Assembly: GCA_014218235.1 (NCBI GenBank)
Contig: CM024766.1
Location: 19,627,346-19,691,345, forward strand
Direction of reading: 5' to 3'
DNA length: 64,000 nt
Origin: Colocasia esculenta
Taxonomy: Eukaryota; Streptophyta; Magnoliopsida; Alismatales; Araceae
The notes below the pieces were generated by a model that worked only from the letters and a program-made list of their open reading frames with translations, did no database searches and was not told where the DNA came from. The position numbers and the translations under genes were made by a program. Positions 34,860 through 46,680 of this stretch are shown here, piece by piece; the first letter of the stretch is position 1; each line of letters starts with the position of its first letter.

Positions 34860-35375
34860 CAAACAAGCTCTCGTGCAGAGTCGCAGCGGCCGGGTACACC
34901 GCGACACTATCGCGGCAGGGCGGCCTGCCGCGATAAGAACAGAAACTCGAGAACAAAGTGTCACAAACACAGACTCAAACAGACTACCCTAACAGATGAT
35001 AAAAGAACAAAATCCCTAAATTAATATAGCATGGATCAGGAAGCACTCAGAAACTGATTCATGGATGGAAGCATTAACAAACATAGCGTACCTGTTGACA
35101 CGACGCTTACCCACGGTGCGACCTTGTCGCGTCCTTGCGCTACGCCGCGACAGGACCCGAAAACTTACAAATGAAAATAAAAGAAAACCCGAATCCTACA
35201 GGATTCTAACATTCAAAAACACGAAAATACATGATACAAAGACAAGGAACATGGATGCATGATCTCATACAAGCAGGAAAAGGCAGATATAAGAATAAGA
35301 AACAATGACCTGCTATCGCGTCTTTTCCGGGGGCCGCGACCGTATCGCGTCACCGCGATGCGCCGCGATAAGAAC
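34860..35375 (-). repeat. D leader with three long TCGCG hairpins
   Basis: Between gag and the 5' LTR three inverted repeats occur. At 34907-34934 the arms are 12 bp and perfect (TATCGCGGCAGG and its complement, 4-nt loop). At about 35127-35156 the arms are TGTCGCG/CGCGACA, and at about 35343-35371 TATCGCG/CGCGATA. They stand out as CpG-dense islands in AT-rich sequence. Confidence 0.8.
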
Positions 35376-35489
35376 CGAGTAACAAAAGCAGGAAACACAG
35401 AACAAAAAAGACTAACAGGGCACTAAAATAACAAATAAGGAAGAAAATATGGCAAGCCGGAAAACTAAATCCACGAGGGTAGCACTGAA

Positions 35490-35513
35490 GGTCCCACCGT
35501 GATCGCCAAAAGG
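35490..35513 (-). other. Element D primer binding site
   Basis: On the - strand TTGGCGATCACGGTGGGACC follows the 5' LTR end after two or three bases. It is not the iMet type. It resembles the TGGCGACTCCG-type sites of Tat/Ogre elements that match an arginine tRNA, though not exactly. Confidence 0.65.
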
Positions 35514-37208
35514 TGTAATCACAGGGATTGTGCACCCCTCAACACAGACATGAATACCAAATATGATAGCATGGAAAATAGGATCTGATCGCCACCTAGA
35601 TAGTTGCCTAATGAGAAGAAATGTCTGGGCTAACTACTCTAGGAAAAGGAGAGAGAACAGGGGTGTACCTTATATCGCGGTAGTCATGGTTGCCGCGAAA
35701 GTGCTGATATCGCGTCACCCCTAGCTGACGCGTCTCTTGTCGCGTCGCCCTACACCGTCGCGTTCTCTTCTGTGCGGGAGATGATGGATGGGACCTCCTT
35801 CTCGTCCTCTATCCGGCCGAGGATGAGAGCCGCTGGTGGATCTTCGCTTGGGTGCCTGCCAAAACAACGAAAACAGAAATAAAACCCTGTCATACTATGT
35901 TAAGTGTAGTAGCTATTCTAAATAGAAGAAAGATATGAGCATGGAGGGAACGGACCTGGGGGTGGTTTTTAAACCCTTGAGTAGTAGGAAAACATGGGGA
36001 GGAATATGCATGGGGAGAAATCATGTAAGAGGAAAGGAGGAATCCTAACTCATGCATACATGTGTAAAACATGGAAAAGAAAGTAAAAATCAAAACTAAA
36101 CAGATACTGCCCCGTTTGATGTGATTCTAGTTGGAGGTCGGAGAGGAGGTTGTCATGAACAACTTTCATGAAGACATCATGAAGAGATCCGGCCTGGTTT
36201 GGGCTGTGGAAGAGACGATATCCCGCATGTGCAGATCTCGATATGAGAGAGAAAGTGAAGATCAATCTGCTGTAACTTTCGCACAAGCCACCAATCGATG
36301 TGATTCCACTTCGAGGTTGAAGAGGGATCTGTGGGGAGAAACTTTGATGAAAACCTCGAAAAGATCTGGCCTGGTTCGATCTCCACAAGACGTGCAAGTA
36401 CTGCTGGTCCTGGAGGCGATATGAGAGAGAAAGAGGAGAGAGAAAGAAGGAAAATGGAAGTCCAGCTTCTCCTCTGCCTTGGGGACGATGGGACCTCGTG
36501 AGCAGAGCCTCCAGGGACCTCTCCTCCTCGGTGGTAGCCTTCCTCTCTCCCTTAGAGAGTCCTAAGATGTGTGAAGAGAGAGATAGAGTCCAATCCTGAG
36601 TTAGAGAGAGAGTCCAAGTTGTGGGGAGTTTGAGAGTCTATCTAGAGTTTGGATGGGCTTGGGGTTCCCTAGGGATGAGGATAGGAGTTTGGGTCGTAAT
36701 CCAACTCAAGGGATTTTAGATAGGCTCTAGGATGGAAGGAGAGGCCGAAAATCATGTAAAAATGTGTTTACGTGCATGGCGCTGTCGCGTCAGATCGTAG
36801 GGCCGCATTCTTGTCGCGTCCATGCACCAGGCCGCGTTCACTAGGGGCAGTGCGCGTAGGTCCCACAAAAGGCCATAACGCTCTCCACAGATATCGGATT
36901 GATGCGCCGTTTGTTGCGTTGGATTCTAGACTCATAGGGCTACACACTGATAGTATGGTATGCCAAATTTAGATTAAAAATGAGGACGTTATGAGCTCTC
37001 AAAGTGAATGCATGTTCAGAAGATTGGGCAGATTGCATAGTTTTGATATTTCAAGTAGTGTTTGGCCATGGGCTTGAGAATGGGCTTGACATTGAGGGTG
37101 AATGGGCTCATGATGGGCCAGAGAAGGACTCCAAAGTGATGATCTATTTGGGACATCAATGATATGGACAAGGAATATGCTCACTTATAGGCCAAAAGGG
37201 TGTCTACA
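35514..37208 (-). repeat. Element D 5' LTR
   Basis: It matches 26323-28015 along its length with scattered substitutions and small indels. In the first hairpin one arm has changed from TCGCGGCA to TCGCGGTA. It ends TGTCTACA, then CTAGG. Confidence 0.92.
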
Positions 37209-37213
37209 CTAGG
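37209..37213. other. Target-site duplication of D, right copy (CTAGG)
   Basis: This is an exact repeat of 26318-26322, directly after the LTR end. Confidence 0.9.
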
Positions 37214-37739
37214 TACCAAATCAGGAAACTATGAAATGAAGAATTCTGTTGAATGCATTTAATTGGTTAATATCTATCTTCCCATCCTTCAACTTGTATT
37301 CAGTCCCAATAATCCCTAAGCCCTTGGCCTGAACATCCACACTATCTATCCTGCTGAGACTGGTGGTAGAAACTCCAAACAAGGATTCCAACAACTCATA
37401 AGTGATATGAATCTGGGTTCCTTTGATTGTGGAAGTCAGGACCCATCTGCCTCTTATTTCAGACAGACATAAAAAGCTTTTACCAATCTGGGTAACTTGC
37501 CTCAGAGATTTTGCCATATGCGTCCACTTCATCCTCTGCATCGCGGGTACTACACTATGCATTATGTTCTTCTCCAAGTCTGCTACATCAACTGCTATGT
37601 TGCCACACAGCTCCGTCTTCACCGTTGCAAGCCTCTCTTGCTGCCTTGCTGTGAGGAACACGATGTTGTCCAGAAGCCGCCATGGAATTGAGGAGAGGTT
37701 CTTGAGGATCGAGAGGAAGATTGGAGCAAAAGCCCTCAA
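37214..37739 (-). pseudogene. Element C 3' ORF, N-terminal part (left of D insertion in reading order)
   Basis: The - strand frame contains AVDVADLEKNIMHSVVPAM, GRWVLTSTIKGTQIHI, TYELLESLFGVST and LKDGKIDINQLNAFNRILHFIVS. The layout, a helical head then a domain with 'I....LL..LFGV', fits the 'putative plant transposon protein' ORF found 3' of pol in Sire-like copia elements. The frame runs into element D at 37208, so D truncated it. The reading may begin upstream, near 37850. About 350 bases without a gene (37740-38094) separate it from pol. Confidence 0.6.
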
Positions 37740-38094
37740 GAATTTTTTCGCGGAAGAAAGGGATTCTTTGAAATCTCTCAGAGAAGGAGAGTCAGAATCA
37801 ATAGGGCTTATCGTTCCAGCGAGTCGAAAGAGATGAGAAGGGAGGTGAATTGTTGTGACACAGATTGCGGGATTTGAGAGATAAGCATAAAGTTACTTTT
37901 TGAGGACAAAGCATTAAATAAAGAAAACGACAGAACGGAGACGAGTTTGAGATAAATAAAGGGTTTGACAATAACGAACCGTCAAAGCTATATATGAAGC
38001 AAGAAATTTAAAGAATTGACTTAAATCCACGGGAGAGAATAAGGGTTATTCTAAAATATTAGTTTTTCAATTTATATAGATAAATCTATCACAA

Positions 38095-41000
38095 ATTACA
38101 CATGCTTATTCCCTTCTAAGAGAGTAAATCTCTCTTCAGGTAATGCTTTTGTGAAGATATCTCCTAACTAATTTGAGTATCTATGAAAGAATATTATATT
38201 TTCGTTACTACATGATCTCTAATAAAATGATATCTAACCTCTATATGCTTTGTCCTTGAGTGCTGAACTGGATGTTTGGTGAGATTTGTTGCACTGGTGT
38301 TGTCGCACAGCAATGGAATTGTCTTTAAGTGGAGTCTATAATCCTCAAGCTGTTGTTTTATCCAAAGGAGTTGTGTGCAACAGCTTCCAGCAGCCACGTA
38401 CTCAGCCTCAGCTGTTCATAGTGCTATTGAATTTTGTTTCTTTGAGGACTATGAGATTAAGCATCCTGCAAGAAATTGACAAAACCACTGGTGCTTTTTC
38501 TATCTATCTTGCATCCAGCATAGTCAGCATCAAAATATCCTACTAAATTTATTTCGCATGATTTGGGATACCACAAGCCTAGATCATGAGTTTTAGCTAA
38601 ATATCTAAAGATCCTTTTGACAGAGATTAAGTGACATTCTTTAGGATCAGCTTATATGCTAAATAGGATATCTGGTTTGCTAGTAGTTAAATAAAGTAAA
38701 GAACCTATCATACCTCTGTAGAGTTTTTGGTCTACTTTCTTACCATCTTTATCACTGTCTAGCCTTGTAGATGTGCTTATTGGTGTGGTCAATGGTTTTT
38801 TCACTTTGAAATCCAAATTTTTCTCAATAATTCCTTGGTGTACTTAGCTTGGCAGATATGTGTGCATTCTTTTCCTTGCTTCATTTGCAATCCAAGGAAA
38901 TAATTTAGCTCCCCCATCATACTCATTTCAAATTCTCTCTGAATAAGTTTTTCAAATACTTGCAAAGAGATTCATCAGTACACCCAAAAATCAAATCATC
39001 TACGTATTTTGTACAAGTAATATATTTTGACTTTTGATTTAATAAATAGTGTGCTATCTATCTGTCCTCTAATAAACCACGTTTTAATAAAAATGCACTG
39101 AGCCTTTCATACCATGCTCTAAGTGTTTGCTTTAAACCATACAATGCTTTATGCAATTTAAAAATATGATTTGGAAAATCCACATCATCGAAACCAGGAG
39201 GTTGTTCTACATAGACTTCCTCTTTTATGAAACCATTTAAAAATACAGATTTTACGTCCATTTGAAAAAGCTTTAAATCTAATGCAGATGCATAAGCAAG
39301 TAAAATTGTAATTGCCTCTAGTCTAGCCACTGGTGCATAGGTTTCATCGAAATCTATGCCTTCCCTTTGGGATAGCCTTGAGCAACCAGTCTAGCCTTGT
39401 TTCTAGTGATCACACCAGCTTCATCAATTTGTTCCTGAACATCCATTTGGTACCAATCACAGGATGATGTGATGGTCTCAAACAAGGGACCAAACTAGGT
39501 TCCTTTTGAACTGTTTAAGTTCATCTTGCATGGCTAGTATCAAAGATTCATCAGACAGTGCTCATTGACTGTCCTAGGCTCTATTTGAGATACAAGGCTA
39601 GGTAATCACAACGAATTACATTACCTCTAGTTCTTACCCTAACTGATGGATCTCCAATGGGTGATCCTTCTTAAATCTCCATTCCTTTGAAAGATCATCA
39701 TGAGATAGATCTTTTTGTTGTAGCTCTTCCGAGGGTGGATTTCCATTGTCCTGGATAGATGTATCCTTAGTTTCTTGGACAAATTATCTGCATCATCATT
39801 ATCACTATCTACTTCCTTTCTCAAGGAAGGTTAGATTCATCAAAGATAATGTGTACAGTTTGCTCAATTAATAAACTTTGTTTGTTAAATACTCTATAGT
39901 CTTTGGTTTAGAAGCATACCCCATAAATATACTTCATCAGACTTTGAATCTAGATTACCAATATCTCTCTTGCCATTATTGTGGATGAAGTAAGGACAAC
40001 CGAAGGTTCTGAAATGACTGATCTTTTGTTTCTTTGCTTGTAAAGCTCGTATGCAGTCTTCTTCAGGATTGGGTTGATCATCACTCTATTAATTATATAA
40101 CATGCAGTGTTGATTGCTTCAGCCCAGATATCTTGGAGATTATATTCTGATAGCATTGTTCTTGCGATATCCAATAAGGTCCAATTTTTCCTCTCAGCTA
40201 CTCCATTTTGCTAGGGTGTCCTTGTGTGAGAAGTTATGCTCAATTCCTTGATCGTCACAAAATTCTGCAATCTTTCATTTTGAAATTCTCCTTCATGATC
40301 TGATCGAATGCTTATTATACTAAACTTCTTGTCTTTCTGAACTTTCTTACTGAAATTAACAAAACTGTCAAAGGTATCATCCTTATGTTCCAAAAAGATA
40401 CCCAAGAAAATCTAAAGTAATCATCTACAATCACAAACCCAAAGTTCTTTCCTCCTAAACTGGTTGTTCTCATCGGCCCTAATAGATCCATATGCAATAG
40501 TTCTAAAGGTTTAGAAGTGGTTACAACTGTTTTAGACTTGAAGGATGATTTTGTATGCTTCCCTTTTGCACAAGTTCGCACACACCCTCTATCCTTGAAC
40601 TATCTTGGGCAGACCTTCTACTAAATTTCTCTTAACTAATTTTCTGATTCCATCCCGACTATAGTGGCCCAATCTCCTATGCTACAGTTTAGTTGATTGA
40701 TCCTTGTTTGCCGAAAGACATACATCATGATCCTTCAGTTCTTCTAGATGAAGCACATAAAGATTTCTTTCTCTACAGGCTTCGAACACTATTACACCAT
40801 CTTTCATGATACTTGCACTTAGTCTCTTGAAACTTAACTTGATGCCCTTTGTCACAAGTTGACTGATGCTGATTAGATTGTGCTTGAGTCCTTTCACACA
40901 TAGGACATCTTCTATAAGAGTTCTGCCTTGACTGCCAACGATCCATAACCTATCATAGTTTATTTTCCGTTGTCGCCATATGTCACTGTACCTTCTTCAT

Positions 41001-41170
41001 CCTTGATGAACGAAAATAGCTTTTTGTTACCTGTCATATGCCTTGAGCACCCGCTGTCTAGGTACCATTTTGATGCTCTAAGGCTTCCCTGCAATAGAAA
41101 CACAAGACATAGGTACCCAAGTTCTTTTGGGTCCTTGCTGGTTAGTTTCATCATTTTTTCTTTCAATTAT
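38095..41170 (-). pseudogene. pol: Element C pol (Ty1/copia, Sire-like), many stops and frameshifts
   Basis: In copia order on the - strand I see protease near 41040-41080 (WYLDSGCSRHMTG, with the DSG active site), a pre-integrase segment at 40682-40897 (MKGLKHNLISISQLV), integrase core at 40315-40560 (LLHMDLLGPMRT and FVIVDDYFRFSWV), more integrase at 39950-40174, reverse transcriptase at 39058-39330 (QMDVKSVFLNG, VYVEQPPGF, KLHKALYGLKQ), RNase H at 38194-38430 (LCDNTSATNLTKHPVQHSRTKHI) and a DIFTKALPEERF tail near 38100. No frame spans more than one domain, so it cannot be translated as a polyprotein. Confidence 0.88.
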
Positions 41171-41939
41171 CTATTTTAGATTTTTTGTTGGACAAGTTAT
41201 TTTAGTATGTCCTAGTTTATTACAGTGACTACAACATGATGTTTTACTTTATTTTTCATTTGGAATATATTTAAAATTGGATTTATATTCAGTATCTTTT
41301 TCACCTTCAAATTTGGTGTTGGATACACTTTAGGATGAACTATAGTTCTTCATTATCAGGTGGAGTATATCCTAAAACTTGTTTTTTTTTCCTGATCTTC
41401 TAGCTCGCTTTAATATTAAGGATGTTTACCTTTGTAAAATTTTCAATTGTACTGGATAAATATTCATTTTCTTTTGTTAGTGTGTTAATTTCTTGTTTAA
41501 GTTACTTACAGTTTCCTAACTTTCCAGATTAGCTATCTGATCATTTTTAACTTTTAGATCTTCACATAATAAATTATTCTCCTCTTTAATTCAGGCTCGG
41601 TTTCTGACTTTAAGTCTGAGTTAGTAATTTCTACACAGGCATGATTTTTCTTAGTGATTTTTATAATTTACACACATCTTTATATTTACTATATAACTCA
41701 TTAAACACATCATCTAAACTATCAGAATCAGACTCATCACAGGAAGTGAATGAGGAATCAGATGTTACCTTGTCATCGGTGTTTTCCATGAAGGCCAGGT
41801 TGGCCTTTTCTTCTTCTTCCTCGGTTGAGCTTGACTCACTGTCTGAGTCACTGTCATTGTCCCATGCAGCTGCCATGGCCTCTTCTTGTATTTTGTTTTC
41901 TGAATTTCTTTACGTTGTCCTTCTTTAAGATCCATCTTC

Positions 41940-42850
41940 TTCAGCTTTGGACACTCGGCCATGATGTGTCCAGGTTTCTTGCATTCATAGCATATTGGTT
42001 TCTGATTTTTTGAGCTCTTTTCCTTCAGATTTTCTGAGATCTTTTCCTTTCTTAAAATGTCTTCTTCTAGATTGATATTTTTTTCTTTGCCAATATTCGC
42101 TGCAGTCTTCTGGATAGAAGAGCTTCTTCATCTTTGCTATCCCCACTGCTATCTTCATCTTCTGATTTTTCTTCAGTGCTACCTTCTGTATCTTTAGCTC
42201 ATTGCTATGCTTCTTTCTGCTAGGGGATTCACCTAACCTTTCCATGTTAATCTCATGGGCCATGAGTGACCCAACAAGCTTTTCCAGCAACATCCTTCTC
42301 AAGTCATTTACCTCTTCTATGGCTGTCACCTTTGGAGTCCACAAGGCTGGTAGGATCTTAAGATTTTTACTTACCATATCCCCCATTTCATATTGCTTTC
42401 CAAGACCAGCCAGACCATTTGTAATGTCTGTGAATCTACTGTACATGTAAGTGATTGATTCTCTTGATTGCATCATAAATCGCACATATTGAGCTACTAG
42501 AATATCTATTCTGGTTTCCTTCAATTTGTTTGTGCCATATGTGATTCTCAACTTTTCCCACATTTCCATAGCGGATTTGTATGCTGAATCCTGTTGAACT
42601 CCTTCTTGCTTAGCGCACAGCACAGATGCTTTTTGCTTTGCAGTTTAAGGATATTTTCTTCTTGTCATCTTCTATCCAATTATCTCTATTGTTGAGAACT
42701 ACTAAATCTCCTTCTTCTGATTGACTAGATTTGAAAATAGAAACCTTGAAGGAAAAACTCTATTCTGGTCTTCCAGTAGTTATAGTCTTCACCATCGAAA
42801 AATGGTGGTCTGTTGACTGACTGGCCTTCTGCATACCCTTGAGCTGCCAT
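41940..42850 (-). pseudogene. gag: Element C gag (UBN2 type) with zinc knuckle
   Basis: The start ATG is at 42850 (MAAQGYAEGQSVNRPPFFDG, a classic copia gag opening), followed by DYNYWKTRIEFFLQG. After a frameshift the UBN2 domain continues at 41985-42623 (AMEMWEKLRITYGTNKLKE, YSRFTDITNGLAGLG). The CCHC knuckle CYECKKPGHIMAEC lies at 41951-41992 (CX2CX4HX4C), then a basic and Ser/Asp/Glu-rich stretch to about 41660. The order gag then protease matches the pol remnant downstream. Confidence 0.85.
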
Positions 42851-42963
42851 TTATCTTTGCTCTTCAGATCGTGAGATCTTCTATATATTTCTCCCCTTTG
42901 TGACATTAACATAAAATCCAACTCAAAAGCGAGTTGAGAAAAATGCACTAAAGAAATAAAAGT

Positions 42964-42994
42964 CATTATATATATATATATATCTATATATGTG
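42964..42994. repeat. (TA)n microsatellite
   Basis: An interrupted TA dinucleotide run lies in the leader of element C. Confidence 0.9.
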
Positions 42995-43075
42995 GTTACA
43001 AGTCCTAGGTGATCAGGAGGACCTAGGAAGATAAAAGTGGGGGAAAGTTGAATGAGGAAGGGTTGCAAAGATCCC

Positions 43076-45008
43076 ATAATTTCGACTCATTAGAATCAAA
43101 ATTGTGAGTGAATAGAGAGATGTCTATGTTGTAGGATTGACCAATGGAGGGAAGTTTCCTATAGGATTTCAGGTGTTAGAGATGATACCAATAGACCTTT
43201 TGATGAAAGGCTTGATTCCCTAAAGTCTGTCGAAGAGAAAATAACTACTCTGCTCCCAGCCTTGCGCAAGAAATCATAATTTGTGATGTTCTAGTGTAGG
43301 CCTTTCGAATGTGCTTCAGATTTGGCTTGATAATAGATCTGATATTTGTTCTCCCACTTGACTTTAAGAAATTTTCGGAGTGAGTCTTATTCTTTGGTCA
43401 AAAAATAGACAAGATAGTTTACTCTTTTGGTGTTCTTTGGCTGCTACTAGATATCTAACTGCCCATTGACTTGCATTTAGTCTCTCTGATTCTGCAAAAC
43501 AAGGTTGAAAGTCCTTGAGGTATTGGATGGATTTTTGTATGTGAATGAGTGAAAATCTATGAAATGTATTGACTTTATTATACTTGATCTTGTATCTAAC
43601 TGTCAATTTGATATGTCTGTTGAAGATTACTATGGCAAAATCGTTCTTGTACTGGTTGCACCTATAATACAAGGGAACAAATTGGAGGGCAATCCAATGG
43701 TCATAAAGGATGTAATGTTTCTTTGCCTTTTTACTTGCATGGCCCAATGACCCTTACTGACATCAGCTAGATGGTGCTTGAATTTTTTTTCATAAAGACC
43801 TTCATCCTAGTGATGTCTCTTGATGATTTTTAAGAGAGGGGCAAAATTGGTTATATAATCAAATTCAAATGATTTTGATCAGATAGAGGTGCAAATCTAC
43901 CTACATTAGCTAATCTGAATTAGCTGCTTCTCCTTGATATATTCTGAGAAATTCTTCAAGAGAGAGACAATGAGTTCAGCTGACAATTTTATTAAAATCT
44001 TTAGAGAAATTCTTTGGTTTGTATCAAATGGGCAACAAATCCTCAAACTTGTACTAAGTCATCCCATGTACTTCCAAAATGCTTTTAACTAAAAAATTTT
44101 AAAAAAAATCTCTAAATGCTCCCTTAATGATAAATGAAGCATACAAAATAGAGGAAAGTCTTTACTCATAGCTTCACCTTTTCTTTTCTCACTAGTCTTA
44201 GAGAGAGCTCATCTGTAGAGGCTTTTGAGCTAGAGGTTGACTAGTTAGATTTGGTGTTCGGGGAGGAGAGGAGAAAAAGGAAGGTGGACATAGTGAAGAG
44301 CCGATGGATGTTTGGGTGGAAAATCCTCATTAAATGAATCCTCACCGGAGAGTAATTCTAGGGAAATTTTTCTACAGTCTAATAGAGTGATGAGGGAGGC
44401 TCTATGAAATCTTCCTGCTTAATAAGATGTTGAGGGTGAGGAGTGGAAGAAGAGGGTTGTCTTTGTGGTGTAGGTTAGAGGAAGTAGGTAGTTCTGCTGA
44501 TGGTTTGTGTGAGGGGATGAAGAGGGTTGAGTTGGAAGAGTTGCATCTTGAGGTGGAGGAGGAAGGAGATTTGGTTGAAGGGGGAAGGGTTTGTTCTGAG
44601 GTGAAGGAAAAAGAGGTTTGGTTGGAAAAGAATGGACCCAGATTTAACCAGTTTCCTCTTTACTTGGTGCTTGAAAACCTTATTTTGAGACTTTGAGGGA
44701 GGTTCAGCTGCATCTGCCTCTGACACTGGTATTTTTGTGGTTGTTGTTTCCGCTACTGCTGCTGCTAATTTTTCTATTGCTGCTCTTTCTTCTGCTGCTA
44801 CTGCTGGCCCTGTTCTTGAGGCACAACTACAGATCGTGTAGTAGCTGGCATAGAGTGGTTGTGTTTGTCTAAATTGCATATAAACTGATACATCATTTTT
44901 TTCATCTGTAACACAATCAAATTTTGCATCCATTTTATGAAGTTGCATTTGTTTGATACTGAGAATTTCTTATTGCTTAAGGACCAAATGAAAAACATCA
45001 TTTATGGT
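43076..45008 (-). other. Degenerate retroelement debris
   Basis: No LTR matching C's 3' LTR occurs here. The - strand frames 43364-43747 and 44475-44948 show no known domain. The latter begins with an Ala/Glu-rich then basic stretch (AAVAEE, KVFKHQVKRK), loosely like the low-complexity linkers of Sire 3' ORFs. I read this as decayed 3' ORF-like sequence, with low certainty. No host gene is evident. Confidence 0.4.
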
Positions 45009-45195
45009 CATGTTTCTATTGGCCTCCTCCTGAGAACTTGATTGAGGGGAATGCCATGTAGTCTTACAATTGCTTGACATATAAGGCAACTAGTACCTCC
45101 ACTGACCACTACTCTATAGGCAGAAAGTGGGCGGATTTGGTTAGTCAGTCCACAATGACCCATATGGCGTCGAGACCACCACGAGTCTTGGGTAA
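45009..45195 (-). pseudogene. Ty3/gypsy integrase core fragment
   Basis: On the - strand, mixed frames give DAIWVIVD, LTKSAHFLPI, and IVRLHGIPLNQVL. This is the well-known stretch of gypsy integrase around the second catalytic Asp (usual form DAIWVIVDRLTKSAHF, then LYV.EIVRLHGVP). About 60 codons remain, with at least two frameshifts. It stops where element E's LTR begins (45199), so E probably inserted into it. Confidence 0.78.
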
Positions 45196-45232
45196 ACCTG
45201 TAGGATCGAAAAAGGATGGACAAGATCTAGAA

Positions 45233-45254
45233 GGGGGGGGGGGGGGGGGGGGGG
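45233..45254. repeat. G homopolymer, 22 bases
   Basis: 22 consecutive G residues follow 'gatctagaa'. The equivalent site in F has about seven G. Length here may be unstable or misread. Confidence 0.9.
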
Positions 45255-45488
45255 TTGAATAGATCTAGGCCAACTATTGCGGAATCTTAGCCAATTTAAA
45301 ACAATGCATGGAATCATAGGCAATTTGAAAGAGCAATTTATAGATCTGATGAGTGATTGTGTGAATTAGATGATGAAGTGTGGAATCAAGTATATTAAAA
45401 GTGAATTCGAAAAACCCTATGCATACATCTAGCACAATGTGAAATTAAGTCACACACAAACCACTGCATAGAGATTTTTTAGGTGTTC

Positions 45489-45740
45489 GGAATCACACCA
45501 TGTGATTCCTACATCCACCCCTCACACTGTGAGGATCCACTAAAACACCTGGATACACCACACACTGGAGCTTGACAACTCCAAACACTGAGTTCTACAA
45601 CTCACACAACCTCTAGAGCAAGACTACTCTAGAACCTGAGCACAATTGCTCAACCAACACCTGAGTGCAACGACTCAAACACTGAGTACAACGACTCAAC
45701 CACTGAGTACAACGACTCAACCACTGAGCACACAGGCTCA
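45489..45740 (-). repeat. Array of ten hairpins with differing complementary arms (element E LTR)
   Basis: Consecutive inverted repeats have these arms: GGAATCACA/TGTGATTCC (45489-45509), CCTCACA/TGTGAGG (45520-45534), TGGAG/CTCCA (45566-45583), TGAGT/ACTCA (45589-45604), TCTAGAG/CTCTAGA (45612-45633), TGAGC/GCTCA (45637-45652), TGAGT/ACTCA (45673, 45683 and 45704 units) and TGAGC/GCTCA (45725-45740). Arms change together from unit to unit. Read on the element strand, the array lies 300-550 bases before the LTR's 3' end, probably in transcribed R/U5. Confidence 0.85.
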
Positions 45741-46349
45741 CAAACAATTTGCTAGAACAAAAAACACAAGATCCAGATCCTCTAGCAATGATCTGATCTA
45801 TCAAGAGTTCATTCAAGAGACTGGTGCAACAACTCATGCACAATCTTAGAATGACTCAGAAGACACAAGGGAATTGAGGAATATTCTGAAAGATCCTTGT
45901 TCTTCAAGTATACTCCCTTGTATATGCTGAATTGTGAAGAGGCTTGATTCCCTGAAGTCCCTGGCCGATGCTCTGTGCTTTGGGCTTTGGGATCTTCCTC
46001 AAAATCTTCACAAATGTCTGCTTCTACTTGATCTGCACACTTCGAAGTTGATCATACTACTTCATCTTGGATCAATCTTCACTTCTTGTGCTTGGAGATG
46101 TGGGAATTGGGTTGGAGAAGCAAAAGGGGAGCAAGAATAGGGAGGAGAGCTCTCTCTGCCGCCAAAAAGATTTCTGGAAGGCTCTTGGAGGCTCTCTTGT
46201 GGTTGGATGGCCAATTAGGAGAGTATTTATAGCCCAAAGTGTCCAAAAGTACCCTTGGGGGTCGTGGGCACATGATTCAAGGCCGATCCACCAAATCCCT
46301 AGAGTGCCACATGTTCAGATGTGACTTTAAGTCAAAACGTTTCCGGAGT

Positions 46350-46680
46350 GTGTCGACCTGCCCATGGGGTGTGTCGACACACTATCACCGACTGGCAAAA
46401 TAGCTTCTCTGGAAAGGGTCTCTAGTGTTGACACCACTTCATCTAGTGTCGACACCTGGTAGAAAATTGCAAAATAGGCCTTCTAGGAGAGGCATCTAGT
46501 GTCGACACCATCTGGTCTAGTGTCGACACACTGTCCAGACCTGTTGACAATGTTCTCTGGGAGCTGGGTCTAGTGTCGACACTACTTGATCTTTTGTCGA
46601 CACCACTTGACCATTTCTTCATCTTTTGCCTTAGGGCTTGGAGCATTGTGTCGACACCAGTATGGGGTGTGTCGACACTA
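46350..46680 (-). repeat. GTGTCGACAC motif array in E LTR
   Basis: About nine GTCGAC-type cores, several in the full palindrome GTGTCGACAC, spaced irregularly by 20-60 bases. The related but more regular arrays lie in F's LTRs. Confidence 0.85.

Larger units (their letters stand above)
26323..37208 (-). mobile_element. Element D: Tat-like Ty3/gypsy element with gag remnant only
   Basis: Two LTRs of 1693 and 1695 bases, a CTAGG duplication, a polypurine tract and a non-iMet primer site define an insertion of 10,886 bases. The minus-strand LTR start TGTAGACACC, the 'ggaggggcaatc' tract and the CX2HX4HX4C gag finger are typical of the Tat/Ogre branch. No RT, RNase H or integrase motif is visible in the 7.5-kb interior, so it looks non-autonomous or heavily deleted. 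Confidence 0.88.

Noticed and set aside
44427..44948. Overlapping frames on both strands as a host gene
   Set aside because: Low complexity, no domain, and surrounded by retroelement debris.
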